From Brachionus manjavacas (lineage: Eukaryota > Rotifera > Eurotatoria > Ploima > Brachionidae): a stretch of 64,000 nt of DNA. Shown here piece by piece: positions 10,983-23,353 of this stretch. The notes under the pieces were generated by a model. That model saw nothing but the letters and a program-made list of their open reading frames with translations. It made no database searches and was not told where the DNA came from. Where the stretch lies: contig JAHQIY010000011.1 in NCBI GenBank assembly GCA_019054805.1, positions 935,001-999,000 of the forward strand. Direction: 5' to 3'. Every line of letters starts with the position of its first letter. The stretch's first letter is position 1. The translations under genes and the position numbers were made by a program.

Positions 10983-12716
10983 TGAGTTTATTTTTTTAAA
11001 AAACTAGATCAATTGAATCGAATAACGTTTTATTTTAGAAATATTTTAAGATTTATTTTAGGAAAAAAATAAATGATGATTTTTCAAACTAGTATAACTT
11101 GACTTATTTCAAATAAAAAATCACAAAATTTTACTAGAATCAATCAAGAATTGTATTTAGAATGATTAAATTATCTTGTGCTGGTATTTCTTCTTGTTAC
11201 GAAGAACATTCAGAAAATAATTATTTTTTGAAAGTTTGTGTTTTAAACTTTATTTGAAAAATACCTTAACATATTTGTCAATGTTTTTCTGACCTCTATT
11301 GTATTTTTGTTTTCGCTTTAAAATTTGATTGCCTGTAAAAATATTTTTTTAAAATACAAGAAAAAAAAACAATAAAATACAATAAAATACAAGCTTTCAT
11401 AATTTTTTTTTTCCATATTCAAAATTTATAAGGATCATTTAAAAATCTCTAAAAATTTTTAAATAAAAACAATTTGGTTTAATTTTTTGTGTTTGAATTA
11501 CAAAATGTATCCAATGTTGAAATTACATTGAAAAAGTGCGATGTTTCAGTTTCATAAAAAAAATTATTTTAAGTTAATATTGCATGAAAATCTTTGTTTT
11601 TTTTTTATAGATTTTGACTTAGGGTTTGTGATATTATGATCCTTAAGATAATATTTGTAGTTAAAAAACTATGTACGCTCTGTTTTCTATTTTTCAGGTT
11701 TTGTGAAGTTCAGTACAAAAGAACAAAACAAAGTGTAAAAAAATTAAATAATTTTTTTTCTAAAGGTTTAAAATTAATTCTGTGAAAGCAGCATGGTGCA
11801 ACATTCAGAGTTTCATCAACTGTTAAGGTCTGCTAGAAGCGTGCAAAATCTCTGCAAAATGCACTTCACTTGAAATATATTTTGTTGAAATTTAATTTCT
11901 GCAAATTTATCAGACTTAGATATTTAATGCAACTTTGAATGTTGCAATATGTTGCACTTACAAAACTAAGTTTTTACCTTTAGAAAAAAGTTAATCAATT
12001 TTTTTACAATTTTTTTTGTTCTTTTTAACAATTTGTATTGAATTTCACAAGCCCATTTTTCATAAATTAAGTATTTGTTAAAATGCATTAAAAAAACGTC
12101 AATACTAAAGTCAAAATTTTATAAGAGGAAAACATATTTTTTCGGGTCTAGTCGCTTAGGTAAACTATGGTTCACTTGTTACTGGAACAATTCTTGTTCT
12201 AAGGTTTTAGGAACTATTAGTTGACCTAATCTAAAAATTGTTCACCTATTCTGAAATTTTTTCATCTATTTATAAAAAAGCTAATGTAATGATAAAAATT
12301 AGATAGAAAAAATGGTTACAGAAAAAATATTCAACGTATATAAAAACCTAGGGTCAGCCAAAATTTTAGGGTGGGTCAAAAATTTATTTTTCTGGCTACT
12401 TTTTACCAAACCCCTTAACCTATATATTTTTATACAAATTCAAAAACTAGACAAAATTCTGAACAAAACAATGGTTTTACTTTTTTTATTTATTTAGTTA
12501 AAAAATTTTTTATAATCGCTCAAAAAGTGTTCATTTTTTTTTAAAAAAAATTTTTTTGAAATATTTTCAAATTAAATAAAATAAATCTTAATTTTTGAAA
12601 TCTTTTTAAATAATTATAAAATTTCGATTTTTAAATTTTTTCTAAAATTGTTGAATTAAAGGGTCAAAGTTTAATTAAATATATAAGACGTTGTTATTTA
12701 AATGTTCATTTAACAA
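10983..12716. other. Intergenic DNA with foldback repeat fragments
   Basis: Bases 11483-11560 resemble 24160-24225 and, in reverse, 25383-25445 (shared CAAAATGTAT and AAAAGTGCGAT blocks). Bases 11790-11970 hold GTGCAACATTCA and its reverse complement TGAATGTTGCA, which form an inverted pair. No gene is supported. Confidence 0.45.
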
Positions 12717-12840
12717 TTAATAATAATAATAATAATAATAATAGGCTACGACAGGTTTTATCCTGTAGAGCAAGACACCAGAGTCTCACTATGTTAGCTA
12801 AAACGAGTATAAATAACTAAATATGTTTCTTGTTTGACTT
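12717..12840 (+). repeat. SINE or LINE 3' tail with (ATA)n microsatellite
   Basis: An (ATA)n run is followed by about 95 bp, GGCTACGACAGGTTTTATCC through TTTCTTGTTTGACTT. The same block is found in reverse complement at 47505-47650, also joined to a (TAT)n run. The shared body plus simple-repeat tail is typical for SINEs or LINE 3' ends. The family is not named. Confidence 0.6.
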
Positions 12841-13033
12841 GAAAAAATCATCAATCGAGAATAATTTTTATTAAAAATTATTGATGATCCAATATTCATA
12901 TCACATTCAATCACCTCGATAAGTTTTTTCAGTTAATTTTTTTTTAGGAAAATTACCAAATAATAATAATAATAATTTTAGGAAATTAATTATTTAAGAT
13001 ATTTTTGACCAAAAGAATACCTAATTTTACTAC

Positions 13034-13075
13034 ATGGATTTTACCAAAATTTACGTAAAATTTGGTAAAATCCAT
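13034..13075. repeat. Near-perfect 42-bp palindrome
   Basis: ATGGATTTTACCAAAATTTA is followed directly by its near reverse complement. Its flank (CGAATCGCGACTGTAA) matches the outer part of the palindrome at 9566, which suggests a minimal Tc1-related foldback copy. Confidence 0.5.
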
Positions 13076-13921
13076 CGAATCGCGACTGTAATTTAACAAA
13101 GCTTATTGTGTATTTTAAGTTTGCATTAAAAAGTGAAAAGCAATTACGTACAAAATTAAAATAATCACATTAACTTTTTAGTTCTTCAAAAATTTCAATT
13201 TAAACTAGATTAAAAAATTAGAATAATTAATTATTTTCTTCAATTTTTATTTTTCCTATTGAAGAAAAGGAAGAAAGCAAGAAGAAGATAAGAAGAATAA
13301 ATTCCCCAATTATTTAGATTATAAATAAAAAAATTAAATAACACTAAATTAAAAAGAAATCCAATATTTTTAGCTTATTGGTACTTTTTATTAAAAAATG
13401 AAAGCTAAATTTAAAAAAAAAAGTAACCAAATTATGGAAAGAGAGTGTTTATTCGAAAAATTTAATATTCTATCTAAAGTTATATGTTATTTTTCTTGAA
13501 GTTGTTAATGGCATTGAAGTGATTAGCTTAAATTTAAATTTAAATAATTTAAAAATCGAAAAATAAAAATATTTAGCAAGTTTGATTATTGCAAAATAGC
13601 ATACAAGACTTACTCAAAAGACGAAAATCAAAAATAATAAAAAAATATTTTCAAATCGAACATAACTTTTTTTCTTAAATTTTTTAATGTTAAAAATTTA
13701 TTTTAAATTTTATCTTATTGTCTTAGACACTTTTATATAAAAAATATCTCTTTTAAGCTTTTTATAACTTGCATTTTAATTAATTGCTAAACTTAATAAT
13801 CTAAAATTAATTGAAGAAAGAGTAAAGGCTCAAAATAAAAGACTTAAGTCTTACATATTTGAATTGAGTCAATTTTTTAATTAATCATCTTTGATTATGA
13901 GAAAAATAATCATTAAAACCG

Positions 13922-16559
13922 TAATCCCTCATTTTTTGTCCCAGGTACAAAATTTTTTTTTCTTATTTATACCACGTCACAAATTTGGTTTTGTAGCCAC
14001 TTTTTGATGGTATTTTGTACCGTCAAAAAACATTTTGTGCCAGCTACAATTCCGAATTTATACCATGGTACAAAATAAGTCATTTTAAAATGTGTATAAT
14101 AAAAAAATCCGAGACTTTTTTTTTTGCAAATATTTTATTCAGGAATTTATTCGAGAAAACTTAGAAAAATTAAGGAAATTTTTTTATAATTTTTATATCA
14201 TTAATATTATTTTTAATCATTTTAATACAAATTAATTGTAACTCTTGAGTCTAAAGAAAATCAGATTGTAACAAATTACAATTCGTATTGAACATGAAAC
14301 TAATTTTTTATATAATTAATTCCAAAATGGATATGTTTACATGAAGTAATGAATAAAATGTTTCGAAACATAAAATGTGAAAAAAAAACAGATAGAAAAT
14401 ATTTAAAACTAAACTAAATTCTTAGGCTTGTTTTGCAAACGGAGACTTCTTTTGAGTGGTCTATCTGAAATATTGCATTCGTTTGAGCTATACAAAACAT
14501 CTTTATCACTGTCACTGTTTTCTGACGTATTACTTGCAGTTTGATCATCATCATCACTAAAAGTACTCTCTTCACCATCATCATCGCCAACGGCACTGTC
14601 ACTTTCAGGATCAACATTACTAAAAAGGACACTACCAGGTCTGTCACCACTTTCATTCTCATCAATACTAGATTAGTTTTCTAGATCACTTGAATCAGAA
14701 TTTTGGTCCGTTTCTTCGTCGACAACGCCGTCATCATCGGTCTCAGGATTTTGATTCAATCTACCTTACACTCGAGTATCAATTTCTTCTAAGTCCCCTT
14801 GATCAAATCCATCTACATCAATTTCACCTTCAACGTTGTCGACATAATCATCGACGAGACCTCGTTTTAAAATATGTTTTAAAGTTCCATGAAAATCGTC
14901 TTGGTTATTCGAAGTGATTCCGCAGACGTTAAATGATGATTTAATAATCGACGAGTCGAATTCATCCCATATTTGTGATAGCCACTCAATTGCTCTCTTA
15001 TAGCCTGGTGATTTTAAATTCCCATTTTTCGTAAACAATTTAAAATCGTTTAAATACCAACTTGTCCATTTATCAGTGTATGATTTTTTAAATGATTGTA
15101 ACCAACAGACATCAGCAGGTTGAAGCAAACAAGTGATTCTCGCCGGTTTGAATGAATACGAAATGTTTAAGTCTTGCATATAACTCGTTGTTGACGAGTT
15201 TTTATGACACGGTGCTTGATCAAAGTAGAATATTGGATTTTTGTGTGACCTTTTAATCAAGTGAGATTAGAAATAGACGCTGGATAAAATCGGTTTTAAT
15301 AAACTCAGAATCGAAAGTGCCACTCGGCTTGTATACCACAACTACATTTGATGGAATTTGAAAATCTTTGATCGATGTTTTTCGTGGGACTAAAATTATT
15401 AATGGCAACTTGGTCACGTCAGCACTTGCGCATAAACCGATTGACAATCTTGTTTTCTCACTTCCAGATGTATCTACTTTAACTCGTTTTGCACCAAGCT
15501 GTTCGTAAGTATGGTTCTCAGTTGAGTCTAAGTATAACGTTGTCTCATCAAAATTATAAATTTGGCTACGAGGTCTTTTTACACAGTCGTCTTTGCATTG
15601 TTTAATAAATTGATTGATTGTCTCAATGCAGTTACTTGGTAAAGTTCGTCCTTTTGATGTTATTCTTCTAAGAACGAGATTATTCCGGTCTAAAAAAACG
15701 ACTCAACCAGCCCTTGGAAACTTAAATGAAATCTATGCCAGATTGATCAGCTAAATTTAATGCCTTCAGTTGAATATTTTTACCGGAAACACATGCACCA
15801 GTATTTCGAGATCGATTGATCCAATTGAGTAGTTCTGTTTCCAGAATTACAAACTTCAATTTTCGATCATGTAATACATGAAATCTTCTATTTTTTGATG
15901 AAAAACATCCAAACTTAACTTTTTGGCTAACCCACATACGAACGCTTTTACGATAAATTTTGAACATTCTAGCAACTCGTGTATAGTAACGGATTGATTC
16001 AAACGCATTTATCACGCGCATCTTAAATAACAAATTGAAAACTCTTTTTTTTTTCTTTTCTACCATTTTTGAAACGAGGATTTTAATGTGTTTGTGTTAC
16101 ACATTTCTTTTATACAGCAAATAAAAGAAGAAAAAGTTCAAGTTTATTTTTATAAAATTTGAAATTTAAAAAGGACTAGCGATAGTAAGTAAAATGTTTT
16201 CTTAAGAGATTTTTAATTTCATGTTGATTTTTGTAAGGTATCTTTTGATATTACAAAAAAAGTCAAAAAGAATTTTCTTTGTGGCTTTTTCTATTTAATT
16301 TCTTAGGATTTATTGTTTATAAACCAAAAGAAATTCTTGAATACTTAAATAATGAAACAAAAAAAAGTTTCCGATTTTTTTATATAACACATTTTAAAAT
16401 GACCTATTTTGTACCATGATATAAATTCGGAATTGTAGCTGGCACAAAATGTTTTGTGGCGGTACAAAATCCCATCAAAAAGTGGCTACAAAACCAAATT
16501 TATACCATGAGACAAAAACACTTTTTCTGTTTTATACCGGGATAAAAAATGAGGGATTA
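13922..16559 (-). mobile_element. Pogo-like DNA transposon with long terminal inverted repeats
   Basis: The element is bounded by TA duplications at 13922-13923 and 16558-16559 and starts and ends with ATCCCTCATTTTTT and its complement. The terminal inverted repeats are about 195 bp (13924-14120 and 16363-16557). The minus-strand transposase remains are an N-terminal HTH part (15722-16066), a CENP-B-like part (about 15590-15720), and DDE-domain pieces (15253-15447 and 14766-15260, with IFYFDQAPCHK and LLQPADVCWL). An acidic Asp/Glu-rich tail lies near 14660-14780. Frameshifts and at least one stop separate the pieces, so it is not autonomous now. It has the Tc1/mariner-pogo layout. Confidence 0.85.
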
Positions 16560-17249
16560 AGGTAAAGGAAAAGAAATAAGAGAGTACTGTCAACTAGTTG
16601 TATTAGTTATTTTTTTAATGAATGAAGAAATGTATAAACATTTTTGATTTATTTTATATTGATTAAAAACTACATAAGATTGAGGAGTCTAAAATAAAGG
16701 ATGTGAAAAATACATATTAATTTGGAGTAACTTTTATTTTAGTAGGAGTAAAATAATCACCATTAGGTATCATTTTAAATGAAAATGGTGTTAAAAATTA
16801 TAATAGGAGTTAAAATTGCAGTTTAATTTTCTTTTTGTATGTAAAATATGCTGAATAATTTATATTTATTATATTCCAAAAAATATGGAAAAATTAACTA
16901 TTAACTTGGAAAAATTAATTAAAATACGATTTTTTAAGTCCATTTTTTAAACTATAAAAAAGCTAATAATATCTAATATTTCTATTCGAATTTTTTTAAG
17001 CAACTTAATTTTTTTAGGTGGATATATATCAATTATGGTAGTAGGTTTTTTCGACGCTAGTAAATTCGACGACTATTAATTAGACTACATATAATTGACG
17101 AGTTACTTTTGACTTGAAAAATAAATTGGACGTCTTTTAACTTAACAAAAAATCTTAACATACAATTCGACTTCCCTTAAAAATAAAAAAGTTAATTGAA
17201 TAATGGAAGAATAATTGAATTGAAGGTAACGTTTGGAATTAACATTATT
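16560..17249. other. Intergenic AT-rich DNA
   Basis: No gene is supported. The stretch 17048-17175 holds several TTCGACG / AATTCGAC motifs of unknown meaning. Confidence 0.4.
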
Positions 17250-17790
17250 ATTTATTTGTTTTTTGTTCGAGCATACGCTCCTTCAGATTAAAAAAAAATT
17301 AAATAGAATAAGATAAAACAAAGTAATTAAAACAGTTTAAAGTAAATTATTTTTCATTTATCAATGAAAGGATGTGATACAAAAATAATAATTAAAAGGC
17401 TGCTTAGTTAATAAAAAGATGGAGTTGAGAGAAAAAAAGAAAAAAAAAACAAAAAATATAGATAAGATCTTAAGAGTTTTGTATAATTAGGTGGCAGCTA
17501 CATAGAGGAGTGGGATTCGTCATAAATCTAGAATCGAAGCCTCTTTGATACTCCGGAACAAGTCTTTTAGTCAATGGAACTGAATAATCAAGAGCATTGC
17601 GAAGGTAATTTTCTAAGAGATTGCTTAGTCTGTGTTCAATTTTACTAATATTCAATTTATTTTCTGCTTCATAGAATAATGATTCAGAGGGGGTTCTGAG
17701 AGGAATATGTATATATTCTTCCAAATTATGACTCCTTAAGATAGCGCATTGTATCAAAAGAAAAACCCTACTCTCACTATCCAAAGTCAG
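17250..17790 (-). mobile_element. 5'-truncated LINE: reverse transcriptase C-terminus and 3' end
   Basis: The minus-strand frame at 17470-17784 encodes NISKIEHRLSNLLENYLRNA and LVPEYQRGFDSRFM, typical of the region behind the reverse transcriptase of non-LTR elements. Its 3' untranslated end at 17250-17300 (GAAGGAGCGTATGCTCGAAC when read on the minus strand, then AAATAAATA-like sequence) is shared with solitary tails at about 37050-37110 and 43351-43420. Confidence 0.65.
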
Positions 17791-17816
17791 AAAAAAGGCA
17801 AGATGTAATACTGCCT

Positions 17817-18765
17817 TAAGAGTTTACCTTTACCTGTAATAAGCAAAAATTCATTTTCTATGATTCTGTTAATAATGATCCAAATCGAATTATTATGTTT
17901 GGAACAAACGAAAATTTGCAATTACTAAAGTGTAATTTGAATTGGTATGTTGATAGAATATTTGACGTGGCACCAGAATTATTCTATCAATTTTTTACCT
18001 TGCTTGTGTGGGTTAAAGGGAAAAATTTACCCTGCATCTATGCTCTTCTACCAGATAAAACACAAGAAACTTATGAAAAAGTTTTAAACAAAAATAAAAA
18101 ATTTTATTAACATTGAACCGTCTTCAGTCAGCTCAGACTTCGAACAAGCTATTTAGGAAGCTGTTAAAAAAGTATTTTATAAAACTAGCTCATTTGGTTG
18201 TTTTTTTCATTTTAAGTAGAATTTATGGAGAAAAATTCAAAATTTAGTTTTCCAAAATGCTTTTAACGATGAAAGCGAGATTAGGCTATTTTTTAAGAAA
18301 ATTGCTCTTTAGCCTTTATTCTACTTCCTGACTTAATTGATGCATATGATAAGATTAGAAAATATAAATTAAAAATTTTTTAGAAAAGATAAATTAAATG
18401 AAATTTATTTTAAGTCTTATTAAACATTTATTAAATATTTTGAGCTTACATATTTGGGTGAATTGAAAAGAGGAAAAGTATCGGCAGGAAAGACCCACGA
18501 AATAAACACGAATTTTGGAATGTTTATTCTCGAAATATCGAAGGTCTGCCACGCACCAACAATAATATCGAAGGGTGGCATAACGCTCTTCAAAAAGTTA
18601 TCAAACGTTCTCTCTCTATTTACGCATTTGTAGATGGTATTAAATTAGAACAAATTTACACAAAAACACAGAAAATACAATTGGGTACTGGTCGGGTCCC
18701 AAAGCTTGGACCAGCTTATGTTGTCTCTTTCGTCAATTATATCACGTCCAATTATACGTAGTCGA
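17817..18765 (+). pseudogene. Decayed MULE transposase
   Basis: The plus strand shows, in order but broken by stops and shifts, FIFYDSVNNDPNRIIMFGTN, WYVDRIFDVAPELFYQFF (the DGTF-like first catalytic block, altered), PCIYALLPDKTQETY, SSDFEQA, FGCFFHF, and near 18530 RTNNNIEGWHNALQKVI. This is the order expected of Mutator-like (MULE) transposases. Terminal repeats were not recognised. Confidence 0.75.
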
Positions 18766-19284
18766 AAAAAAACAAGTTGAAAGTACAAACATCCATAAAT
18801 TATATTTATCAAGTCAAATAATTATGAATATATCAAATGAATGTAAAGCCGATTCCCTCAAAATCTTAAATCAATATAGATTATAAAACTAATGATACTA
18901 TATTTAAAAAAGACACAAAAAGCTATAAGGATTTTTTTTTAAGTGACTAAGAGAATGCGATAAAATAAATGTAAAATTTTCCCTAAAAAAAGTTTTTTTT
19001 CTCTAATTTGGTCAAAAAACTTCTTCTTAAAATAATTAAAGAAGACAAAAGTGAATAAAAAAGGTTCCTAAATGATACCATTTTTGTCGCATTTTTTATT
19101 GATTTTGTAGCTTAAAAAAGGGGGCAAAAATATCAGATTTCTATTTAATTTAGTGTTAATTAAATTTTATAAGCATAATGTTAATAATTGGCGAATTTAT
19201 TTAATATTTGGGTTAAAAAAGTTAAAAATTTGGTGTACTTTATTCAAAATTCTTTGCCTTCGATTTTAAATGTACAAAAAAAAA
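18766..19284. other. Intergenic AT-rich DNA
   Basis: No coding sequence is seen. A TTTATT (AATAAA on the minus strand) at 19239-19244 is a plausible poly(A) signal for the dehydrogenase gene that ends at 19285. Confidence 0.4.
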
Positions 19285-20301
19285 TTATTTTAATTTTGTT
19301 AATCTTTCACTTATATTCCATAATTGTTTAGCATCATCTTGATTTAGAGCGTGAGGTAGCAGCTTCTTTGGCTTACAATCACTGAAGTACTCTCCACTTA
19401 AGCCTGTTATATGCACATCTAAAGCGCAATGGATGCTAGTTTGAGCGCCTTGGCGAGAATTTTTGAACAGCCAGTACGAAATGGGAATCAAAAAAAACTT
19501 TATCAAATGAAACTTCCATCCATAAACATCCGCAAAGTATCTTCCGAGTTCAGTGCGCACCACACCAGGATGTAGCGCGAAAACGTCAACATTAGTGTCC
19601 ATAAGTCTAGATGCCAATTCTCTGGTGAACAAAACATTGGCTAGCTTGGATTGACTATAGGCTTTTTGCGGGTCATAGCTGTTTTCGCTCATTAGATCAT
19701 CCCAGTTCATTTTTCCTCTTTCATGAGCCAACGAAGACACATTAATTATCCTGGACGGTGCCGAGCTTTTAATTTTATCTAACAACAAATTTGTCAGCAA
19801 AAAATGGCCCAAGTGATTAGTACCAAATTGCATTTCAAACCCATCTTTGGTCTTCCATTTCGGACACATCATTATACCTGCATTGTTAATCAGAATGTTT
19901 ATTCTGTCCTCTTGAGCGTTTATCTTCTTGCAAAATTGCTCGACCGAATCCAAAGAGGCCAAGTCCAACTTTTCCACTTCCACATTTCCATTTCCAGATA
20001 TATTCCTAATTTCTTCAGCTGCAGATCTCGCTTTGGCTGTATCTCGACAAGCAAGGATTACACGAGCTCCTCTTCTGGCCATTTCAAGAGCTGTTTCTTT
20101 GCCAATGCCAGTGTTGGCGCCTGTCACAATCACTGTTTTTCCATCGAGTCTTTTCCTGGAAGTGCATTTACCGCCTGCGAAGTAGAATCTTCTAGTCAAA
20201 TAGATAAAGCTTGCCAGTGAAGTAAGACATAAAATTGATATCTTATTAGCTTCGGCTAACAAAGCTAAAGATTGGATTTTTGAGTTGAAATAATTTTTCA
20301 T
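19285..20301 (-). CDS. Retinol dehydrogenase-like short-chain dehydrogenase
   Basis: This is a single uninterrupted frame of 338 residues. A hydrophobic segment at about residues 22-38 would anchor it to the ER or a mitochondrial membrane. The Rossmann fold shows TGANTGIG (60-67), the helix ETALEMARRGARVILACRD, and NNAG (139-142). The catalytic residues are Ser in INVSS (about 189-190) and YSQSK (215-219). HPGVVRTELGRY follows, as in the RDH11-14 group. It likely uses NADP(H) to interconvert retinol and retinal or other lipid aldehydes; the exact substrate cannot be told. All expected motifs are present and the length is usual for the family. There is no intron. The N-terminal ATG lies after AT-rich DNA and no better start exists. 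Confidence 0.92.
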   Translation of the reverse strand: MKNYFNSKIQSLALLAEANKISILCLTSLASFIYLTRRFYFAGGKCTSRKRLDGKTVIVTGANTGIGKETALEMARRGARVILACRDTAKARSAAEEIRNISGNGNVEVEKLDLASLDSVEQFCKKINAQEDRINILINNAGIMMCPKWKTKDGFEMQFGTNHLGHFLLTNLLLDKIKSSAPSRIINVSSLAHERGKMNWDDLMSENSYDPQKAYSQSKLANVLFTRELASRLMDTNVDVFALHPGVVRTELGRYFADVYGWKFHLIKFFLIPISYWLFKNSRQGAQTSIHCALDVHITGLSGEYFSDCKPKKLLPHALNQDDAKQLWNISERLTKLK

Positions 20302-21329
20302 TTTTGATAGAATAAAATCTTGAAGTTTTTCATATTTTTTATATACTTATGAAAAGAAATATTGCAAAACATTCTAGAGTTTTTCGAGCTAGCATTTGTT
20401 ACCTAAGTGATTTTTAGTATTTGAAGAGATAATTTTAAGATTTGAAGAATTTAAATGAATGATTAGATAAATAAACTTTTTACCCATGTGAATTTTTTTA
20501 TAGATCACAAAAAAATGGTAAAAAAATAAATTTGAAAAAAAAACTCCAAACGTTCCAAAAATGATCGTGTCATTTTTTTGATTTTTCATGATCAAATGTT
20601 TATTTAAAATCAAAATTTTAAGATTTAATTAAATAAAAAAGCTTATTCAATAGATTTTTTTTTATTGAAAAAAATTTATCGAAAATTATTTATTTTATTC
20701 GTATGATTTGAAAAAATAAAATAAGTTATACAGGAAAATAAACGGAAGTTAAGTAGGTTTATTTTTCATTTATAAAAAAACGCGAATTCATTTTTGACAC
20801 CAAAATTTAATAAAAAAAACACAAATAATGAAAATATCCATTAAAATTAAGGAAAACCTATTTTTTTATATTTCAACAAAAATTAAGAAAAAAAACACAA
20901 ATATTAAAAAAAAACTATTTTAATTTTTTTTTAGCTTTTCATCTTCTTTTCATCATTTTACCACATTTTGGCACGATTTTGACTCACTGTCAACCGCTTC
21001 GTTCTGATCTAATTCGATTCTTGGTCTTTTTCTGTGTCGTTATAATTATTTTCTAAAATGCACTCGCACTTGACATTTTAAAGTTAATTTTTCATTAAAT
21101 AAAATAGGGTATATTTTTTGTCAGTAGAAAATTATTTTTTTTGTAGATATTTTTTTTTAATAAAAATTAGATAAAATCAATAAGAAGTTAAATAAAGCTC
21201 AATTAGATTAAAATCAAAAAATCAAGAATCATTTAAAAATCAATTGAATTGCACATTAATGGTATTGCTTGTTTATTAATTAATTGAATTAATTAAATAG
21301 TTAAATTTTCACATGAAATTATTTTGTTC
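20302..21329. other. Intergenic AT-rich DNA
   Basis: There are only chance frames and homopolymer runs. No repeat family was recognised. Confidence 0.4.
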
Positions 21330-22270
21330 TTCTTCGACATCTCTCAGGCTTTTGACAAGGTATGGCACAATTGGGACCTCTCTCTACATTCTGGAGTGGG
21401 TTGTTAATTTTTTAAAAAATTGAATTTTTTTGTGAAAATAAATAACTTTGTCCCAAACCAGGACCAAAAAAAACGGTCATAATTCCTTGTTATTTGCCGA
21501 TGATCTGGTAACCTTATTTATCTTCAAAACATATGGCAACATTGCAAATATTATAAATAACTATCATAAAATATATCTTTAAAAATTGCAGCTGTGGCTA
21601 CAAAAATGGAGGTTAAAGATGTCTCTAGAAAAATGAAGCTACATTTTTTAATCTGGGAATCCTTCAAAAAACAATAAGCTTAGTCTAAAACTTTTTGAAA
21701 AGCAATTTTGAAAAACCCTACACCGACTTCCCAGTCTTCCTCGGAATTAAATTTCACCAAAAACTTTGTTTCAACTCCCAGATTGAATTTATTCGTTCTA
21801 GGTGTCATGATCGCGTGAATTTAATTAAAATTTTGTCACACAGATCGTGGAAGTTAAGTAAAAAAACCTTAAATGGAATCTATAATGCCCTTAAAAGTTC
21901 CATTATAGACTATAGTTTTTTCATCATATCCCGTGTCTCCCATACAAACATTCAAAAACAGCAAGTAATTCAAAATACATGTATTAAGTCAATCTATCAC
22001 TTACCATCTATGACACACCGTCTATTTAACTTTCTGGTCTTCTCGAGGAACAAAAGGTAGATAGAATTGAATCAAGACTCAGAATTCTGCTTAAAAAATA
22101 CATAAAAAAGTTTAATATATAAAAACTCATTATTTCACTCATACAGGATTATATTAATGTTTTTGTTGAAAGCTCAAGAAGTTCTGAACTTAAAACCTTA
22201 CTTTGTAAAGTCTCAAATGAGGTCTTCCAATGGACAACAGTTTTTCTGTAACATTTCTAATTTCTCTTTT
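21330..22270 (+). pseudogene. Decayed LINE reverse transcriptase
   Basis: The plus strand encodes FFDISQAFDKVWH near 21335 and LFADDLVT near 21490, which are the reverse transcriptase palm blocks of Jockey/CR1-like elements. A later frame at 21695-22060 (FLGIKFHQKLCF, DRVNLIKILSHRSW, LNGIYNALKSSIIDYS) fits the region behind the catalytic core. Many stops and shifts show that it is long dead. It is in the opposite orientation to the LINE at 4920-8120 and of a different family. Confidence 0.75.
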
Positions 22271-22859
22271 CTAATTAATTTAATATAACTTTTTTAGGGA
22301 CTTTTTTTTTAAATTTTAAATACCAATGGCGAAAGGAGTTTTATTACTCAAAGCCATATCTTTTAAATATTAAATAAACTATTAAAAAATAAAAATTTAT
22401 TCAATATTTTTTTTTAATAATTGACATTTCTATATTTGACAATTCTGTATTTTTTTTTATCTAAAAAATAATTTTCATCATCTTTAAATTTCGAATGAAA
22501 AAAAAAAAAAAAAAAACCCAAAAACCCCCTCGTAACTCTCCAGATACCCCCAAAATCAAAACAATATAGATTATATTTTTGAATAAAAATAATCAATAAA
22601 GATATATACTAGAAAATGTAGCTTTTATAAATTTCATTATATGATTGTGACATTAAAAATCGAAAAAACAATTTTTTTTTGCTCTTCGACAATACTTTTT
22701 GATTTTTTTGCCTTTTACTAATTTTTTTCAATAAAATAAAAATTGCCAAAGTCGATTCTCGATCCTGAGGAATCTGAAAATATATCATATTTTTTCTTTC
22801 TGAATTAGTTTTCAAAGTAAATTTTTATGCTTTTTTTTTAGATTTTGTTAAATGTTTTT
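22271..22859. other. Intergenic AT-rich DNA
   Basis: The stretch includes a 19-base A run with C-rich flank near 22500. No gene is supported. Confidence 0.4.
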
Positions 22860-22869
22860 AAGGGCTTAT

Positions 22870-23105
22870 ATTTTTTGGGGGTGACAAATTAAATTTTTTT
22901 AAGATGACAAAAATAACTATAAAAAACTAATTGTTCTGATAAAAAAACTAAACGACTGACAAATTTTTATATTAAGATGACTATTTAATAATTTTTCACT
23001 GACAAATAAAACCTTATTTGAAGACTAAAAAAGCTAATTTTAGTGACGAAAATATTTATTTAAATGACAAAATGAATTAATTGATTAAAAAAAATAAATT
23101 TAGAT
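22870..23105 (+). repeat. Degenerate array with TGACAAA core
   Basis: The motif TGACAAA(T) or a close variant (TGACTA, AGACTA, TGACGAA) recurs at irregular 15-45 base spacing, with AT-rich filler resembling AATTTATTTA. A similar array, in reverse complement (TTTGTCA), occupies 37260-37650. It looks like an old minisatellite; a cluster of protein-binding sites is another possibility. Confidence 0.45.
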
Positions 23106-23161
23106 AAAATGTAAAAAAATTGAAAAAGATTAATTTTTTCTTTTTATTTTTACCTGAGTTG

Positions 23162-23353
23162 TTAATTTCTTTGGCCTTCCTCATTTTCTTGATAAATTAA
23201 TGTAGCTTCGACTGTAGTTTCAGCAACATATGCTTTCTCAACGAATATTGATTCGTTAGGAGACTCTTGTTCGACAACTGCTTGCTCGAGATCGGATTCA
23301 TTTTCTGAACTGTTCAAATCACAATCATTTTGGTAAAACAAAGCTGCGTTTTG
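23162..23353 (-). other. Short acidic frame, possible last exon or transposase tail
   Basis: The minus strand is open for 63 codons up to a stop at 23162-23164, with an acidic, low-AT composition (for example NSSENESDLEQAVVEQES). There is no ATG at the start, so it would be a terminal exon or a remnant. Acidic tails of this kind also end pogo-like transposases. The function is unknown. Confidence 0.3.

Noticed and set aside
12312-12497. Plus-strand frame of 61 codons
   Set aside because: The composition equals the AT-rich background, with no motif and no neighbour context.
20389-20613. Minus-strand frame upstream of the dehydrogenase
   Set aside because: It shows no coding composition, and the dehydrogenase already has a complete N-terminus.
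22414-22815. Two minus-strand frames rich in Phe and Lys
   Set aside because: They are generated by homopolymer A/T runs, with no coding signal.
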